Shown one piece after another: positions 45,825-54,593 of a DNA stretch of 64,000 bases; within the stretch, counting starts at the first letter, position 1; each line of letters opens with the position of its first letter. Both the position numbers and the translations under genes were made by a program. The DNA comes from Roseococcus suduntuyensis (lineage in GTDB: Bacteria; Pseudomonadota; Alphaproteobacteria; Acetobacterales; Acetobacteraceae). Under the pieces are notes generated by a model that saw only the letters and a program-made list of their open reading frames with translations, did not search any database and was not told where the DNA came from. The stretch is taken from positions 62,001 through 126,000 of the forward strand of contig NZ_JACIDJ010000003.1 of the NCBI RefSeq assembly GCF_014196305.1. The letters run 5' to 3'.

Positions 45825-47351
45825 TTACGCCGGATTCTGGATTTTCTGGAAGAGCGGCGCGGGGGTGGGCAGCGCCAGCCCCTCGGGCAGCGGCGTGGCC
45901 AGCGACGACAGGCTGCGGGCCTCTTCCGGCACACCCAGCTGGTCCAGCAAGCGGGCCATGGTGTCGGGCATGAAGGGCTGCAGCAGGGTGGCGAAGACGC
46001 GCAGAGCGTCGTGCAGGTTCCGCAGCACGGCCAGCATCCGGACGGGGTCGGTCTTCTTCAGGGCCCAGGGGGCCTCGCGGGTGATGTAGCCATTGGCCTC
46101 GCGCACCGCCTCGAAGATGGCTTCCAGCGCCAGATGGAATTCCATCTTCTCAAGCCGTTGGGCCATACGGCTCTCAAGCGGGTCGAGGAATGCGCCGAAC
46201 AATCCGGCGCTGTCGGCGTCCGAGCGCGCCACGCCCGGCAGCTTCCCCTCGCAATTGCGCTGGATCAGGCTCAGCACCCGGTTGGCGAGGTTCCCCAGCG
46301 CATCCGCCAGTTCCCCATTCAGCCGGTTGGTCAGCGCGGCGCGCGAGAAATCGCCATCCTGGCCGAAGGGCACCTCCCGCAGCAGGAAGTAGCGCACGGG
46401 GTCCAGGCCGAATTCCTGCACCAGCGCCAGCGGGTCAATGACATTGCCCACGGATTTGCTGATCTTCTGCCCCTCATTCGTCCACCAGCCATGGGCGAAG
46501 ACGCGCCGCGGCGGGGGCAGGTCGGCCGCCATCAGGAAGGCCGGCCAGTAGATGGCGTGGAAGCGGACGATGTCCTTGCCCACCATATGCACATCCGCCG
46601 GCCAGAAACGCCAAAGCTCCGCCTTTTCATCGGGATAGCCGAGGGCGGTGATGTAGTTTGTCAGCGCATCCATCCAGACATACATCACATGCGCGTCATC
46701 GCCCGGCACCGGCACGCCCCAGCGGAAGGAGGTGCGCGAGATGGACAAATCCGTCAGGCCCGACTTCACGAAGGCCATCACCTCGTTGCGGCGCGTGGCG
46801 GGCTGGATGAAGTCCGGGTTGTCTTCGTAGAATTTCAGCAGCTTGTCGCCCCAGGCGGAGAGGCGGAAGAAGTAGGAAGGCTCCCTCACCCACTCCACCG
46901 GAGCCCCTGACGGCGCGTATTTCACCCCGTCCCGCTCGGTCAGCTCGTCAGGGCCATAGAAGGCCTCGTCGCGCACCGCATACCAGCCCTCATAGGCGCC
47001 GAGGTAGATCTCGCCCTTCTCCGCCAGCCGCTGCCACAGCGCCTGGCAGGCGGCGCGGTGGCGCGGCTCGGTGGTGCGGATGAACCCGTCATTGGAGAGG
47101 TTCATGGCCCCGGTCAGGTCGCGGAAGGCCTGGCTCACGCGGTCGGTGAAGGCCTGGGGGTCCTGCCCCGCATCCTGGGCGGCCTTCTCCACCTTCTGGC
47201 CGTGCTCATCCGTGCCGGTGAGGAAATAGACCTCCTCCCCGGCCAGGCGGTGCCAGCGGGCCAGCACATCGGTCGCCAGGCTCGTGTAGGCGTGGCCGAT
47301 ATGGGGCTTGTCGTTCACGTAGTAGATGGGCGTGGTGAGATAGACGGGCAT
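45825..47351 (-). CDS. metG: Methionyl-tRNA synthetase
   Basis: Charges tRNA-Met. The protein of 508 aa (from MPVYLTTPIYYVND at 47351) is the short alphaproteobacterial type without a C-terminal tRNA-binding EMAP domain. The ATP motifs are KPHIGHAYTSLATD (HIGH) and GQKISKSVGNVIDP (KMSKS as KISKS). FLTGTDEHGQKVEKAA and YVWMDALTNYITALGYPDE are conserved. AAGG lies 5-6 nt before the chosen start; ATG at 47363 and 47387 are alternatives. It follows holB and precedes tatD. Confidence 0.96.
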   Translation of the reverse strand: MPVYLTTPIYYVNDKPHIGHAYTSLATDVLARWHRLAGEEVYFLTGTDEHGQKVEKAAQDAGQDPQAFTDRVSQAFRDLTGAMNLSNDGFIRTTEPRHRAACQALWQRLAEKGEIYLGAYEGWYAVRDEAFYGPDELTERDGVKYAPSGAPVEWVREPSYFFRLSAWGDKLLKFYEDNPDFIQPATRRNEVMAFVKSGLTDLSISRTSFRWGVPVPGDDAHVMYVWMDALTNYITALGYPDEKAELWRFWPADVHMVGKDIVRFHAIYWPAFLMAADLPPPRRVFAHGWWTNEGQKISKSVGNVIDPLALVQEFGLDPVRYFLLREVPFGQDGDFSRAALTNRLNGELADALGNLANRVLSLIQRNCEGKLPGVARSDADSAGLFGAFLDPLESRMAQRLEKMEFHLALEAIFEAVREANGYITREAPWALKKTDPVRMLAVLRNLHDALRVFATLLQPFMPDTMARLLDQLGVPEEARSLSSLATPLPEGLALPTPAPLFQKIQNPA

Positions 47352-47394
47352 GGGCGCCTTCATGGCGCCCGGACGCGCGCGCGGCAAGGTGGCT

Positions 47395-48381
47395 TCACCG
47401 CCCGCGCAACGTCTCCATGGCCACCAGCACCGCCTGGCGGCGGTCGAGCGAGAGGCGCTCGGCCTCCTGCGCCTGTCGGGTCAAGGCGCTCGCCGCCTCG
47501 GCCCAGGCCGCCAAGGGGCGGGTGGCCAGCCAGCCGGGCATGGCCCCGCCCCGCGCCGCCTCCCGCACGGATTGCGTCAATTGCCGCACCAGCAGGGCGA
47601 AGAAGGCCGGGAAAGCGAGCGCCGCGTCGCGTCCCGCGATGCGGTCGGCCAGGGCATGGGCGCCGGCGGCATCGGGCAAGGATTCGAGCACGGCGCGGGC
47701 CAGCTTCGCCAGTTCCACCCCCTGCCCTTCCGCCAGTTCCAGCGCGCGGCCGGGCGCGCCCTCGGCCAGTTCCATCAGCGCGGCGCGGTCGGCCTCCGAC
47801 GTCTCGGGCAACAAGCTGGCGAGGCACGCCGCCATGTCGCCCTCCTCCAGCGGGAACAGATCGAGCCGCCGGCAGCGGCTGCGGATGGTGGGCAGCAGCC
47901 GCCCCGGCGCATCCGTCACCAGGATCAGCACGGTGCGCGGCGGCGGTTCCTCCAGCGTCTTCAGGATGGTGTTGGCCGATGCCGCCTCCATCGCCTCGGC
48001 GCCATCCACCAGCACCACGCGCCAGCCGCCCTCGGCCGCGGTGAGCGCCAGGAAGTGGCGGGCGGCGCGCACCTCCTCCACCTTGATGATGCGCCGCTTG
48101 CCCGGCTCGGCCTGGGGGGCGAGTTCCAGCACATCGGCATGTGCACCCGCCGCCACGCGGCGGAACACGACGTCCTCCGGTGGCACGTGCAGGGGCGGCT
48201 TGGCATGCGGCCCGCCCGCCAGCACCCAGCGGGCGAAACGCCAGGCCAGCGTCGCCTTGCCGATCCCGGGCGGCCCGCAGAACAGCCAGGCATGGGCGAG
48301 GCGCCCGGAATGGAAGGCCCGGGCGAGGCTTGCCTCCGCCTCCGCATGGCCGAACAGAGTCGCGGTGGCGCGCGGGCTCAT
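47395..48381 (-). CDS. holB: DNA polymerase III subunit delta-prime
   Basis: AAA+ clamp-loader subunit, 328 aa. It has a P-loop-like AWLFCGPPGIGKATLAWRFA, followed by IIKVEEVRAARHFLALTAAEGGWRVVLVDGAEAMEAASANTILKTLEEPPPRT (sensor and SRC region with IRSRCRRLDL). The zinc-binding Cys cluster seen in some homologues is not obvious. The C-terminal collar domain is Ala-rich. It overlaps tmk by 4 nt, the usual tmk-holB arrangement, and precedes metG. Confidence 0.93.
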   Translation of the reverse strand: MSPRATATLFGHAEAEASLARAFHSGRLAHAWLFCGPPGIGKATLAWRFARWVLAGGPHAKPPLHVPPEDVVFRRVAAGAHADVLELAPQAEPGKRRIIKVEEVRAARHFLALTAAEGGWRVVLVDGAEAMEAASANTILKTLEEPPPRTVLILVTDAPGRLLPTIRSRCRRLDLFPLEEGDMAACLASLLPETSEADRAALMELAEGAPGRALELAEGQGVELAKLARAVLESLPDAAGAHALADRIAGRDAALAFPAFFALLVRQLTQSVREAARGGAMPGWLATRPLAAWAEAASALTRQAQEAERLSLDRRQAVLVAMETLRGR

Positions 48382-48998
48382 GGCGCGCCCAGCCGCTGGC
48401 GGCAGGCCTCCAGCATGGCGGCCAGCACCTCGGGCGCGGGGCGCGTGGCGTCCAGCACGGCGAAGCGCGCGGGTTCCTCCGCGGCCTGGGCCAGGAAGCT
48501 GGCGCGCACCCGCTCATGGAAACCCTGGCCCAGCGCGTCATAGCGGTTGACCTCGCCGCGCGCCTGGGCGCGGGCCAGCCCGGCCGCCACCGGCAGATCC
48601 AGCAGCAGGGTAAGATCAGGCGCGGCCTCGCCCAGGGTCGCGGCGCGCAGCGCGGCCCAGGTCTCGCGGGGCGCCCCCTGCCCGCCCACCTGGTAGGCCA
48701 GCGTGCTGTCGAAGAAGCGGTCGCACACCACCCAGATGCCGGCCTGAAGCGCGGGCGCGATGGTGCTGGCCCAATGCTCGCGGCGGGCGGCGAAGTGCAG
48801 CGTCATCTCCGCCACCGGGTCCCACCCGCCGCGGCCCAGCAGCAGGGCGCGGATGGCCTCCGCCCCCGCGCTGCCGCCCGGTTCGCGCGTGCGAAGCACC
48901 GGCAGGCCCGCCCGCGCCAGGGCGGCGGCAAGCGCGCGCCCCTGGGTGGACTTGCCCGCCCCCTCGCCGCCTTCCAGCGAGATGAAGCGGCCGCGCAT
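48378..48998 (-). CDS. tmk: Thymidylate kinase
   Basis: Phosphorylates dTMP to dTDP. At 206 aa it has a standard length. The P-loop FISLEGGEGAGKSTQGRALA, the TREPGGSAGAEAIRALLL dTMP motif, CDRFFDSTLAYQVGGQG (DR[YF]xDS) and a LID region LARAQARGEVNRYDALG are all present. It sits between dacA (8 nt) and holB (4-nt overlap) in one minus-strand unit. Confidence 0.96.
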   Translation of the reverse strand: MRGRFISLEGGEGAGKSTQGRALAAALARAGLPVLRTREPGGSAGAEAIRALLLGRGGWDPVAEMTLHFAARREHWASTIAPALQAGIWVVCDRFFDSTLAYQVGGQGAPRETWAALRAATLGEAAPDLTLLLDLPVAAGLARAQARGEVNRYDALGQGFHERVRASFLAQAAEEPARFAVLDATRPAPEVLAAMLEACRQRLGAP

Positions 48999-49006
48999 GG
49001 CGGCCG

Positions 49007-50242
49007 TCAGCGCCCCAGCAGGCCGCGCGCCAGCACGGGAATGCGGGCCAAGAGGCCGAGCTGGTCCACATCCGCCCCGGCATAGAGCGGCAGGCTGAGC
49101 GGCGTGACGCCCGCGCCCGCCACCTCCATCCGCGCCAGCTCCTGCCCGCGCAGCACGGGCGCGGGCACGGGCGTGTCATAGCGCAGCCGCACCTGCAGCT
49201 GGTCGCGCCAGCCGCGCGGCAGGGTGACCACCACATCGCGCCCGCCCACCAGCGGCACGCTGGCGCGCTCGCCCATATGGACGGGCACGTCCTCGATGGT
49301 GTCGGCGGCGCGGAACAGCACGACATTGTCGAAGGCCTGGAAGCCCCATTCCATCAGCCGCTCGCTCTCCTCCGCGCGGGCGCGTTCGCTGGCGAGGCCC
49401 GCCACCACCAGGATCAGCCGGCGGTTCTCGCGCAGCACGCTGGCGGTGAGGCAATACCCCGCCTCATCCGTGCGGCCGGTCTTGAGGCCATCGGCGCCGC
49501 GCATCCGCTCCAGCAGCGGGTTGCGGTTGGGCTGGTTGATGTTGTTCCAGCGGAAGGACCGCTCGGAATAGAAGCGGTAATGGTCCGGGAAGTCCGTGAT
49601 CAGGCGCCGCGCCAGGGTCGCGAGGTCGCGCGGCGTCATCCGGTGCTCGGGGTCGGGCCAGCCGGTGGCGTTGCGGAACACGCTGTCCCGCAGGCCGATG
49701 GTGGGGGCCACGGTGTTCATCAGGTCCGCAAAGGCGCGTTCGCTGCCGGAGATGGCCTCGGCCAGCACCACGCAGGCATCATTGCCCGACTGGATGATGA
49801 CGCCCCGCGCCAGATCCTCGACCGTGACGCGGCTGTTGAGTTCCAGGAACATGCGGCTGCCGCCCATGCGCCAGGCGGCCTCGCTGACCGGCAGCGTCTG
49901 GTCCAGCCGCAGTCGGCCCTGCCGGATCTGGTCGAAGACCACATACATGGTCATCAGCTTGGACATGGAGGCGGGCGGGATGGACTGGTCCGCCCCCTTG
50001 TCGAGCAGCACGGAACCCGTGTCGAAATCCATCAGCAGGGCGTTGCGGGCGATGGTCTCGACGGGCCCGAGCGGCGACTGGCCCGGGGTGGCGGGCGGGG
50101 CCGCGGGCCTGGCGGCGCGGGCGGCCGGGCGCGGGGCCTGCGCCAGGGCGGGCATGGGTGCCAGGGCGGCGGCGCCGGCCAGCAGGGCCGTGCGGCGGGT
50201 GGAATGGGTCGGGCGGTTCACCATGTCCGGGACTTCGCGCAT
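49007..50242 (-). CDS. dacA: D-alanyl-D-alanine carboxypeptidase (S11 family)
   Basis: Penicillin-binding protein trimming the terminal D-Ala from peptidoglycan pentapeptides in the periplasm. The 411 aa start with a twin-Arg-containing signal (TRRTALLAGAAALAPMPALAQ) and a Pro/Ala linker. The motifs are PPASMSKLMTMY (SxxK), QSGNDACVVLAEA (SxN) and DGLKTGRTDEAGYCL (KTG). A C-terminal beta domain follows (about residue 300 on). An alternative start is 50224. It follows rlpA by 3 nt. Symbol by family; dacC or dacD cannot be excluded. Confidence 0.92.
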   Translation of the reverse strand: MREVPDMVNRPTHSTRRTALLAGAAALAPMPALAQAPRPAARAARPAAPPATPGQSPLGPVETIARNALLMDFDTGSVLLDKGADQSIPPASMSKLMTMYVVFDQIRQGRLRLDQTLPVSEAAWRMGGSRMFLELNSRVTVEDLARGVIIQSGNDACVVLAEAISGSERAFADLMNTVAPTIGLRDSVFRNATGWPDPEHRMTPRDLATLARRLITDFPDHYRFYSERSFRWNNINQPNRNPLLERMRGADGLKTGRTDEAGYCLTASVLRENRRLILVVAGLASERARAEESERLMEWGFQAFDNVVLFRAADTIEDVPVHMGERASVPLVGGRDVVVTLPRGWRDQLQVRLRYDTPVPAPVLRGQELARMEVAGAGVTPLSLPLYAGADVDQLGLLARIPVLARGLLGR

Positions 50243-50245
50243 CTC

Positions 50246-51139
50246 TCAATCCACCACAAGGCGCAGTTCGGTGAGCCCCACCGCGATGGCGCGGGCGAAG
50301 GCCGCATCGGCCTCCGCGAGGCCGCGATAGGGGCCGGTGCGGACGCGGAACTGCTGCTGCCGCCCGCGCGGGCCGCCGGCAACGCCCAAGGGCTCCACCC
50401 GGCCGCCGCTCAGGCGCGCGGCCTCGCGCGCGGCCAGTTGCCTGTTGAAATAGGTCCCGGCCTCGATCCAGAGCAGGCCCGGGCGGGGCGCGCCCTGAGT
50501 CACCTGTTCGGGCAGGCGTTCGGGCGGGCGGGCGGTCGCGGAGGTGGCCACGGTCTGCACGGCCGGGCGCGCGGCGCGCGGCGCGGCGGTGGCGAGGCCG
50601 CGCGCGCCAGGCGGCGGGGCCAGGGCCTCGCGCCCCACCTCGCCCACCGGGGCGGCGGCGACGGGCAGCGCCTCGGCCTGCCCCGCGAGGCCCGCGATGG
50701 CGGCGCGGGAGGCCTCGGCGTCAATCACCACCCGCGCCTGGAAGGGGCCGGCCGCGCCCAGCAAGGCGGCGGCGCGCGGCGCCACGGCGATGACGCGCCC
50801 AGGCTCGGCCGGGCCCCGATCATTCACCCGCAGCCGCAGCGAGCGGCCGTTTTCCAGGTTGGTCACGGTGACGATGGCGGGCAGTTGCAGCGTGGGGTGG
50901 GCGGCGAACATGCCATCCTCCCGTCGCTCGCCATTGGCGGTGAGCGTGGCGGCGGCGCGGCGCGGCAGCAGGGAAGCGATGCCCGTCTGGTTCAGCGCGA
51001 AATCCTCGCGCGGATAGGCCCAGAGCGGGCCCTGCCGCCAGGGTTCGCCCAGATGGTAGCGCGCCTCGGTGGGCGGCGGCGCGCGGCCGCACCCCGCCAG
51101 CATGGCCAGCGCCAGCAGCCCCGCCAGGGCGCGCCCCAT
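50246..51139 (-). CDS. rlpA: RlpA-like septal ring lytic transglycosylase lipoprotein
   Basis: Outer-membrane lipoprotein acting on denuded glycan strands at division. The signal ends in a lipobox with Cys17 (LAMLAGCGR). A double-psi beta-barrel follows (TGIASLLPRRAAAT..., VTNLENGRSLRLRVNDRGP, RVIAVAPRAAALLG), then a Pro/Ala linker and a C-terminal SPOR domain (LLWIEAGTYFNRQLAAREAARLSGG...RTGPY). 297 aa. It lies between mltB and dacA, forming a cell-wall unit. Confidence 0.9.
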   Translation of the reverse strand: MGRALAGLLALAMLAGCGRAPPPTEARYHLGEPWRQGPLWAYPREDFALNQTGIASLLPRRAAATLTANGERREDGMFAAHPTLQLPAIVTVTNLENGRSLRLRVNDRGPAEPGRVIAVAPRAAALLGAAGPFQARVVIDAEASRAAIAGLAGQAEALPVAAAPVGEVGREALAPPPGARGLATAAPRAARPAVQTVATSATARPPERLPEQVTQGAPRPGLLWIEAGTYFNRQLAAREAARLSGGRVEPLGVAGGPRGRQQQFRVRTGPYRGLAEADAAFARAIAVGLTELRLVVD

Positions 51140-51141
51140 GG

Positions 51142-52113
51142 TCAGGCCACGCGGTCCGACAGCAGCCCCACCGCCGTCGCGTAGAAATTGGAGGGGTTGT
51201 AGCGGCGGATGGCCATGAAGTTGGCGCCCACCAGGAAGGCTTGGCTGTCGCCGCGCGAAAGGCCCGGCATGACGATGGCCCATTCCCCGCCCATGTCCGG
51301 CAGCCCGCCTGCCCCGGCGCGCGTCACGCGCATCCGCGCCCATTCGGCCACGGGGCGCATGCGCCGGTGGTCGGCCAGGGCGGTGTCGAAGCCCGGCGGC
51401 AGCGTCACCTCGAAGCCCCAGGGTGCGGGCTCGCGCCAGCCATGGTTCGCGAGGTAGTTGGCGATGGAGGCGAGCGCATCGGCCCGGTTGTCCCAGATGT
51501 CGCGGCGGCCATCGCCGTCGAAATCCACCGCCAGTCGCTCGAAGCTGGTCGGCATGAATTGCGGGTTGCCCATGGCCCCCGCATGGCTGCCGCGCATGCG
51601 GCTGACATCCACATGGCCGGCATCGAGGATGCGCAGCGCGGCCATCAGCTCGGCACGGAAGAAGGCGGCGCGGCGGCCTTCCCACGCCAGGGTCGCCAAT
51701 GCCTCGATCACGTTGAAATTGCCGGTGAAGCCGCCGTAATTGGTCTCCAGCCCCCAGATCGCGACCACCACGCGGCCACTGACCCCATGCCGGGCCTGGA
51801 TGGATTCCAGCAGGGTGCGGTTCTGGGCATAGGCGCGGCGGCCGGCCTCGATTCGCTGGGGCGAAAGCCGCGCGTCGCGGTATTGCGGCCAGGTCTGGGT
51901 GAATTCGGCCTGACGGCGGTCGAGCTCGATCACCCGCTCATTGGGCTGCAGGCCGGAAAGCGCGCGGTCCAGCGTGGCCTGGCGGATGCCCGCCCGGCGG
52001 GCTTCGGCGCGGACGCCCTGGAGAAAGGCGGCAAAGCTTTCCTGCGCGAAAGCGGGCCGGGCCGCGAACGCGCCGGCGGCGGTTCCGGCGAATAGGCTGC
52101 GTCGGGTGAACAT
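51142..52113 (-). CDS. mltB: Lytic murein transglycosylase (MltB type)
   Basis: Cleaves peptidoglycan glycan strands in the periplasm. 323 aa from ATG at 52113, with a Tat-like signal FTRRSLFAGTAAGAFAARPAFAQ. The catalytic Glu is in VVVAIWGLETNYGGFTGNFNVIEALATLAWEGRR. GSHAGAMGNPQFMPTSFERLAVDFDGDGRRDIWDN is the MltB substrate region. The longer frame to 52248 runs through a tandem repeat and is not used. rlpA and dacA follow directly. Confidence 0.9.
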   Translation of the reverse strand: MFTRRSLFAGTAAGAFAARPAFAQESFAAFLQGVRAEARRAGIRQATLDRALSGLQPNERVIELDRRQAEFTQTWPQYRDARLSPQRIEAGRRAYAQNRTLLESIQARHGVSGRVVVAIWGLETNYGGFTGNFNVIEALATLAWEGRRAAFFRAELMAALRILDAGHVDVSRMRGSHAGAMGNPQFMPTSFERLAVDFDGDGRRDIWDNRADALASIANYLANHGWREPAPWGFEVTLPPGFDTALADHRRMRPVAEWARMRVTRAGAGGLPDMGGEWAIVMPGLSRGDSQAFLVGANFMAIRRYNPSNFYATAVGLLSDRVA

Positions 52114-52150
52114 AAGGGGATAGGTGCCACTTCTGACCGGCCAGCGCAAT

Positions 52151-52215
52151 TCGAACCGGCCGCTTGCGCCGCACTCGAACCGGCCGCTTGCGCAGCACTC
52201 GAGCCGCCCGGTTCC
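52151..52215. repeat. 24-bp tandem repeat in the mltB/PrpD divergent region
   Basis: Two nearly identical 24-bp units begin TCGAACCGGCCGCTTGCG (52151-52174, 52175-52198), followed by a degenerate third (TCGAGCCGCCCGGTTCC). They lie between the divergent starts at 52113 and 52269. They could be tandem regulator sites or simple slippage repeats. Confidence 0.6.
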
Positions 52216-52268
52216 AGCCCGGCGGAAGACGGCGTAGCATCGGCGCAATTGCGAAAGGAAACACGTCC

Positions 52269-53678
52269 ATGGTCGCGGTCACCGAAACCTTCGCCCGTTA
52301 CGCCGCCTCGATCCGCCACGCGGACCTGCCGGCCGAGGTCGAGGCGCGCACGCGCTTCCTCATCCTGGATCTGGTGGGCAACATGGTCCGCGGCGGGGTC
52401 GAGGCCGAGAGCAGCCCGCCGCTGCGCGCCGCCGCCCGCGCCATGGGCCTGGGCCACGGCCAAGCCGCCGTGTTCGGCGAGGCCGCCCGCTGGTCGCCCG
52501 CCGGGGCCGCGTTGCTGAATGGCGCCTATGCCCACAGCCTCGACTTCGACGACACCCATGCCGCCGGCAGCCTGCACCCGGGCGCCCCCGTGATCCCGGC
52601 GGCGCTGGCCGCCGCCGAGATGTGCGGCGCCAAGGGCGCCGACGTGATCGCCGCCATCGTGGCGGGCTACGAGGTGACGAACCGCCTGGCGGTCGCCCTG
52701 CCCGCCGGCGACCATTACGACCGCGGCTACCACCCGACGGCCACCTGCGGCGCCTTCGGCGGTGCCGCCGCCGCCGCGCGGGTCATGGGCCTGTCCGAGG
52801 CTCAGATCACGGACGCCTTCGGCATCGTGCTCAGCCAGGCCGCCGGCAGCCTGCAATTCCTGGCCAATGGCGCCTGGACCAAGCGCTGGCAGGTGGGCTG
52901 GGCGGCCATGGCCGGCCTCTCCGCCGCGCTGCTGGCGCGCGAGGGCTTCCGCGGCGCCGCCCAGGCCATGGAGGGCAAGGCGGGCTTCCTCAGCGCCTAT
53001 GCCCCCAACCCCATCCCCGAGCGCGCCATCCGCAACCTGGGCGGCGAGTTCGAGCTGATGGAAACGGCGGTGAAGCCCTACCCCTCCTGCCGCTACGGCC
53101 ATGCCAGCGTGGACGCGGCGCTGATGCTGCGCGCCGAGCACGGGCTGCGACCGGAGGAGATCGAGAGCGTCACCATGGGCCTGCCCAACAAGGGCATGCT
53201 GCTGGTGGGCGCGCCGCTGGAATACAAGCAGCACCCGAAGAACACGGTGGATGGCCAGTTCAGCGGCCCCTTCGTCGTGTCCTGCGCGCTGGGCCACGGC
53301 CATTTCGGCTGGGACAGCTATGCCCGCATGGACGACCCCGTTCTGCGTGCGCTGATGCCGAAGGTGACCTGCGTCGAGGACCCGGAGGTGCAGGCCGAAT
53401 TCCCGCGCAACATGTCGGGCAAGCTGACCATCCGCGCGCGCGGGCAGGAATTCACCAAGTTCGTCGTGGTGCCCAAGGGCGAGCCCGGCAACTTCCTGAC
53501 CGAGGCCGAGCTGCGCGCCAAGTTCCATGGTCTCTCCGACCAGGTGCTGGGCGCGGACCGCGCGGCCGCTCTGGCCGATGCGGTGCTGGGGCTGGCAGGA
53601 GCCGCGGATGTGAACGCGATGATGCGCCTGGGCAGCACCCTGGGCGCTGAGCCGGCCGCGCGCCTCGCGGGGGAGTGA
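52269..53678 (+). CDS. MmgE/PrpD family protein
   Basis: 469-aa protein of the 2-methylcitrate dehydratase/iminodisuccinate-epimerase-like family. It has ILDLVGNMVRGGVEAESSPPLRAA, NGAYAHSLDFDDTHAAGSLHPGAPVIPAALAAAEMCG (conserved acid/His region), ATCGAFGGAAAAARVMGL, VKPYPSCRYGHASVDAAL and a C-terminal lid domain. Proteobacterial relatives mostly act in catabolism of organic acids, but no prp genes are adjacent, so methylcitrate dehydration is not implied. ATG at 52269; a longer frame from 52164 is repeat-derived. Confidence 0.88.
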   Translation: MVAVTETFARYAASIRHADLPAEVEARTRFLILDLVGNMVRGGVEAESSPPLRAAARAMGLGHGQAAVFGEAARWSPAGAALLNGAYAHSLDFDDTHAAGSLHPGAPVIPAALAAAEMCGAKGADVIAAIVAGYEVTNRLAVALPAGDHYDRGYHPTATCGAFGGAAAAARVMGLSEAQITDAFGIVLSQAAGSLQFLANGAWTKRWQVGWAAMAGLSAALLAREGFRGAAQAMEGKAGFLSAYAPNPIPERAIRNLGGEFELMETAVKPYPSCRYGHASVDAALMLRAEHGLRPEEIESVTMGLPNKGMLLVGAPLEYKQHPKNTVDGQFSGPFVVSCALGHGHFGWDSYARMDDPVLRALMPKVTCVEDPEVQAEFPRNMSGKLTIRARGQEFTKFVVVPKGEPGNFLTEAELRAKFHGLSDQVLGADRAAALADAVLGLAGAADVNAMMRLGSTLGAEPAARLAGE

Positions 53679-53722
53679 TCCCCTCGCGCGGCGCGCGCGG
53701 CGGCTGTATAGGCGGGCGCCGG

Positions 53723-53812
53723 GGACAGGTGGCCGAGTGGTTTAAGGCAGCGGTCTTGAAAACCGCCGTGGGGGCAACTCTACCGTGGGTTCGAATCCCA
53801 CCCTGTCCGCCA
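53723..53812 (+). tRNA. tRNA-Ser (TGA anticodon)
   Basis: 90-nt type II tRNA. Acceptor arms GGACAGG (53723-53729) and CCTGTCC (53802-53808), discriminator G and encoded CCA. The anticodon arm GCGGT-CTTGAAA-ACCGC has anticodon TGA, reading UCA codons. A long variable arm and the T arm with GGTTCGAATCC are present. It marks the left edge of the accessory segment at 53.9-62.6 kb. Confidence 0.97.
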
Positions 53813-53873
53813 CCCACCTCTCTCAACGGATTGATGCGGCGAAAATCCCCCACGGGCCGCGTGCAGGCCCGCT

Positions 53874-54482
53874 TCAGAACGCGTAGCCGCCCCAGTCCAG
53901 CTCCTCGCGGAACCGCGCCTCGACCAGTTCCCGCAACTCGGCATCGTAGTAGGTCCGGTAGGGCGCATGGTCGCCGCGGTTGCGGTGCGGCAGCGCCCGT
54001 GGCGGCAGGCCGATGGCCTGGAGCAAGGCAGCGACCTCCCGCTCGAGGCGCTCGAAACGCAGGAGCATGTCCAGCTCCGCGTCCAATGCGCCGCCGGGAC
54101 CGGTGCGGATAAAGTCGCGCAGGGTCGCCTGGCTGATGATCAGCTGCCGGAAGGCGTCCCGGTCAAACCCCTGGATGCGCCCGTCCGCCACACGGTGTGG
54201 TGAGAAATAGGCGCTCACCAACCGCTCATACGGATTGCGAATGACGGAGAACTTATAGAGCCGGTCGAACAGCTCGGCCGGCAGAGCCCGCTTGTAATCC
54301 GCGAGGCGGGAGTGCTTGCGGGTGCCGAAGCCGTCGTTCCGCACGTCGAAACGCTCGGTCCCGTCCTGGGAACCGGTGACGCTCTTGCTGTCCTCGGAAT
54401 AGGGCAGCAGTATCTCTGATATCGAATTCCCGCCCGACTTGCCACGATGGATAAACAGGAAGTCGTGGCGAATCGAGATCAT
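53874..54482 (-). CDS. Sulfotransferase family 2-like protein
   Basis: 202-aa protein resembling membrane-associated or Golgi-type sulfotransferases that move sulfate from PAPS to a hydroxyl group. The 5'-phosphosulfate loop is FIHRGKSGGNSISEILL and the 3'-phosphate site VIRNPYERLVSAYFS. The middle is acidic and Arg-rich (RFDVRNDGFGTRKHSRL). Composition is somewhat A/T-richer than the genes around it. It is divergent from the second sulfotransferase-like gene and lies next to tRNA-Ser. Acceptor unknown. Confidence 0.8.
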   Translation of the reverse strand: MISIRHDFLFIHRGKSGGNSISEILLPYSEDSKSVTGSQDGTERFDVRNDGFGTRKHSRLADYKRALPAELFDRLYKFSVIRNPYERLVSAYFSPHRVADGRIQGFDRDAFRQLIISQATLRDFIRTGPGGALDAELDMLLRFERLEREVAALLQAIGLPPRALPHRNRGDHAPYRTYYDAELRELVEARFREELDWGGYAF

Positions 54483-54593
54483 AGGTTTGAAAGAATAGCA
54501 GTCCGGGTTACGCCTCGTCCAGGAACGCCCCCGCCGGACCAGGGCGCTGGCCTGCCGGGAGAGGCATCACCGCGCACACCCACCGGGGCCTCC

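Noticed and set aside
53723-53812. tRNA-Ser as a proven integration site with attL/attR
   Set aside because: No integrase and no second copy of the tRNA 3' end could be found by eye within the window.
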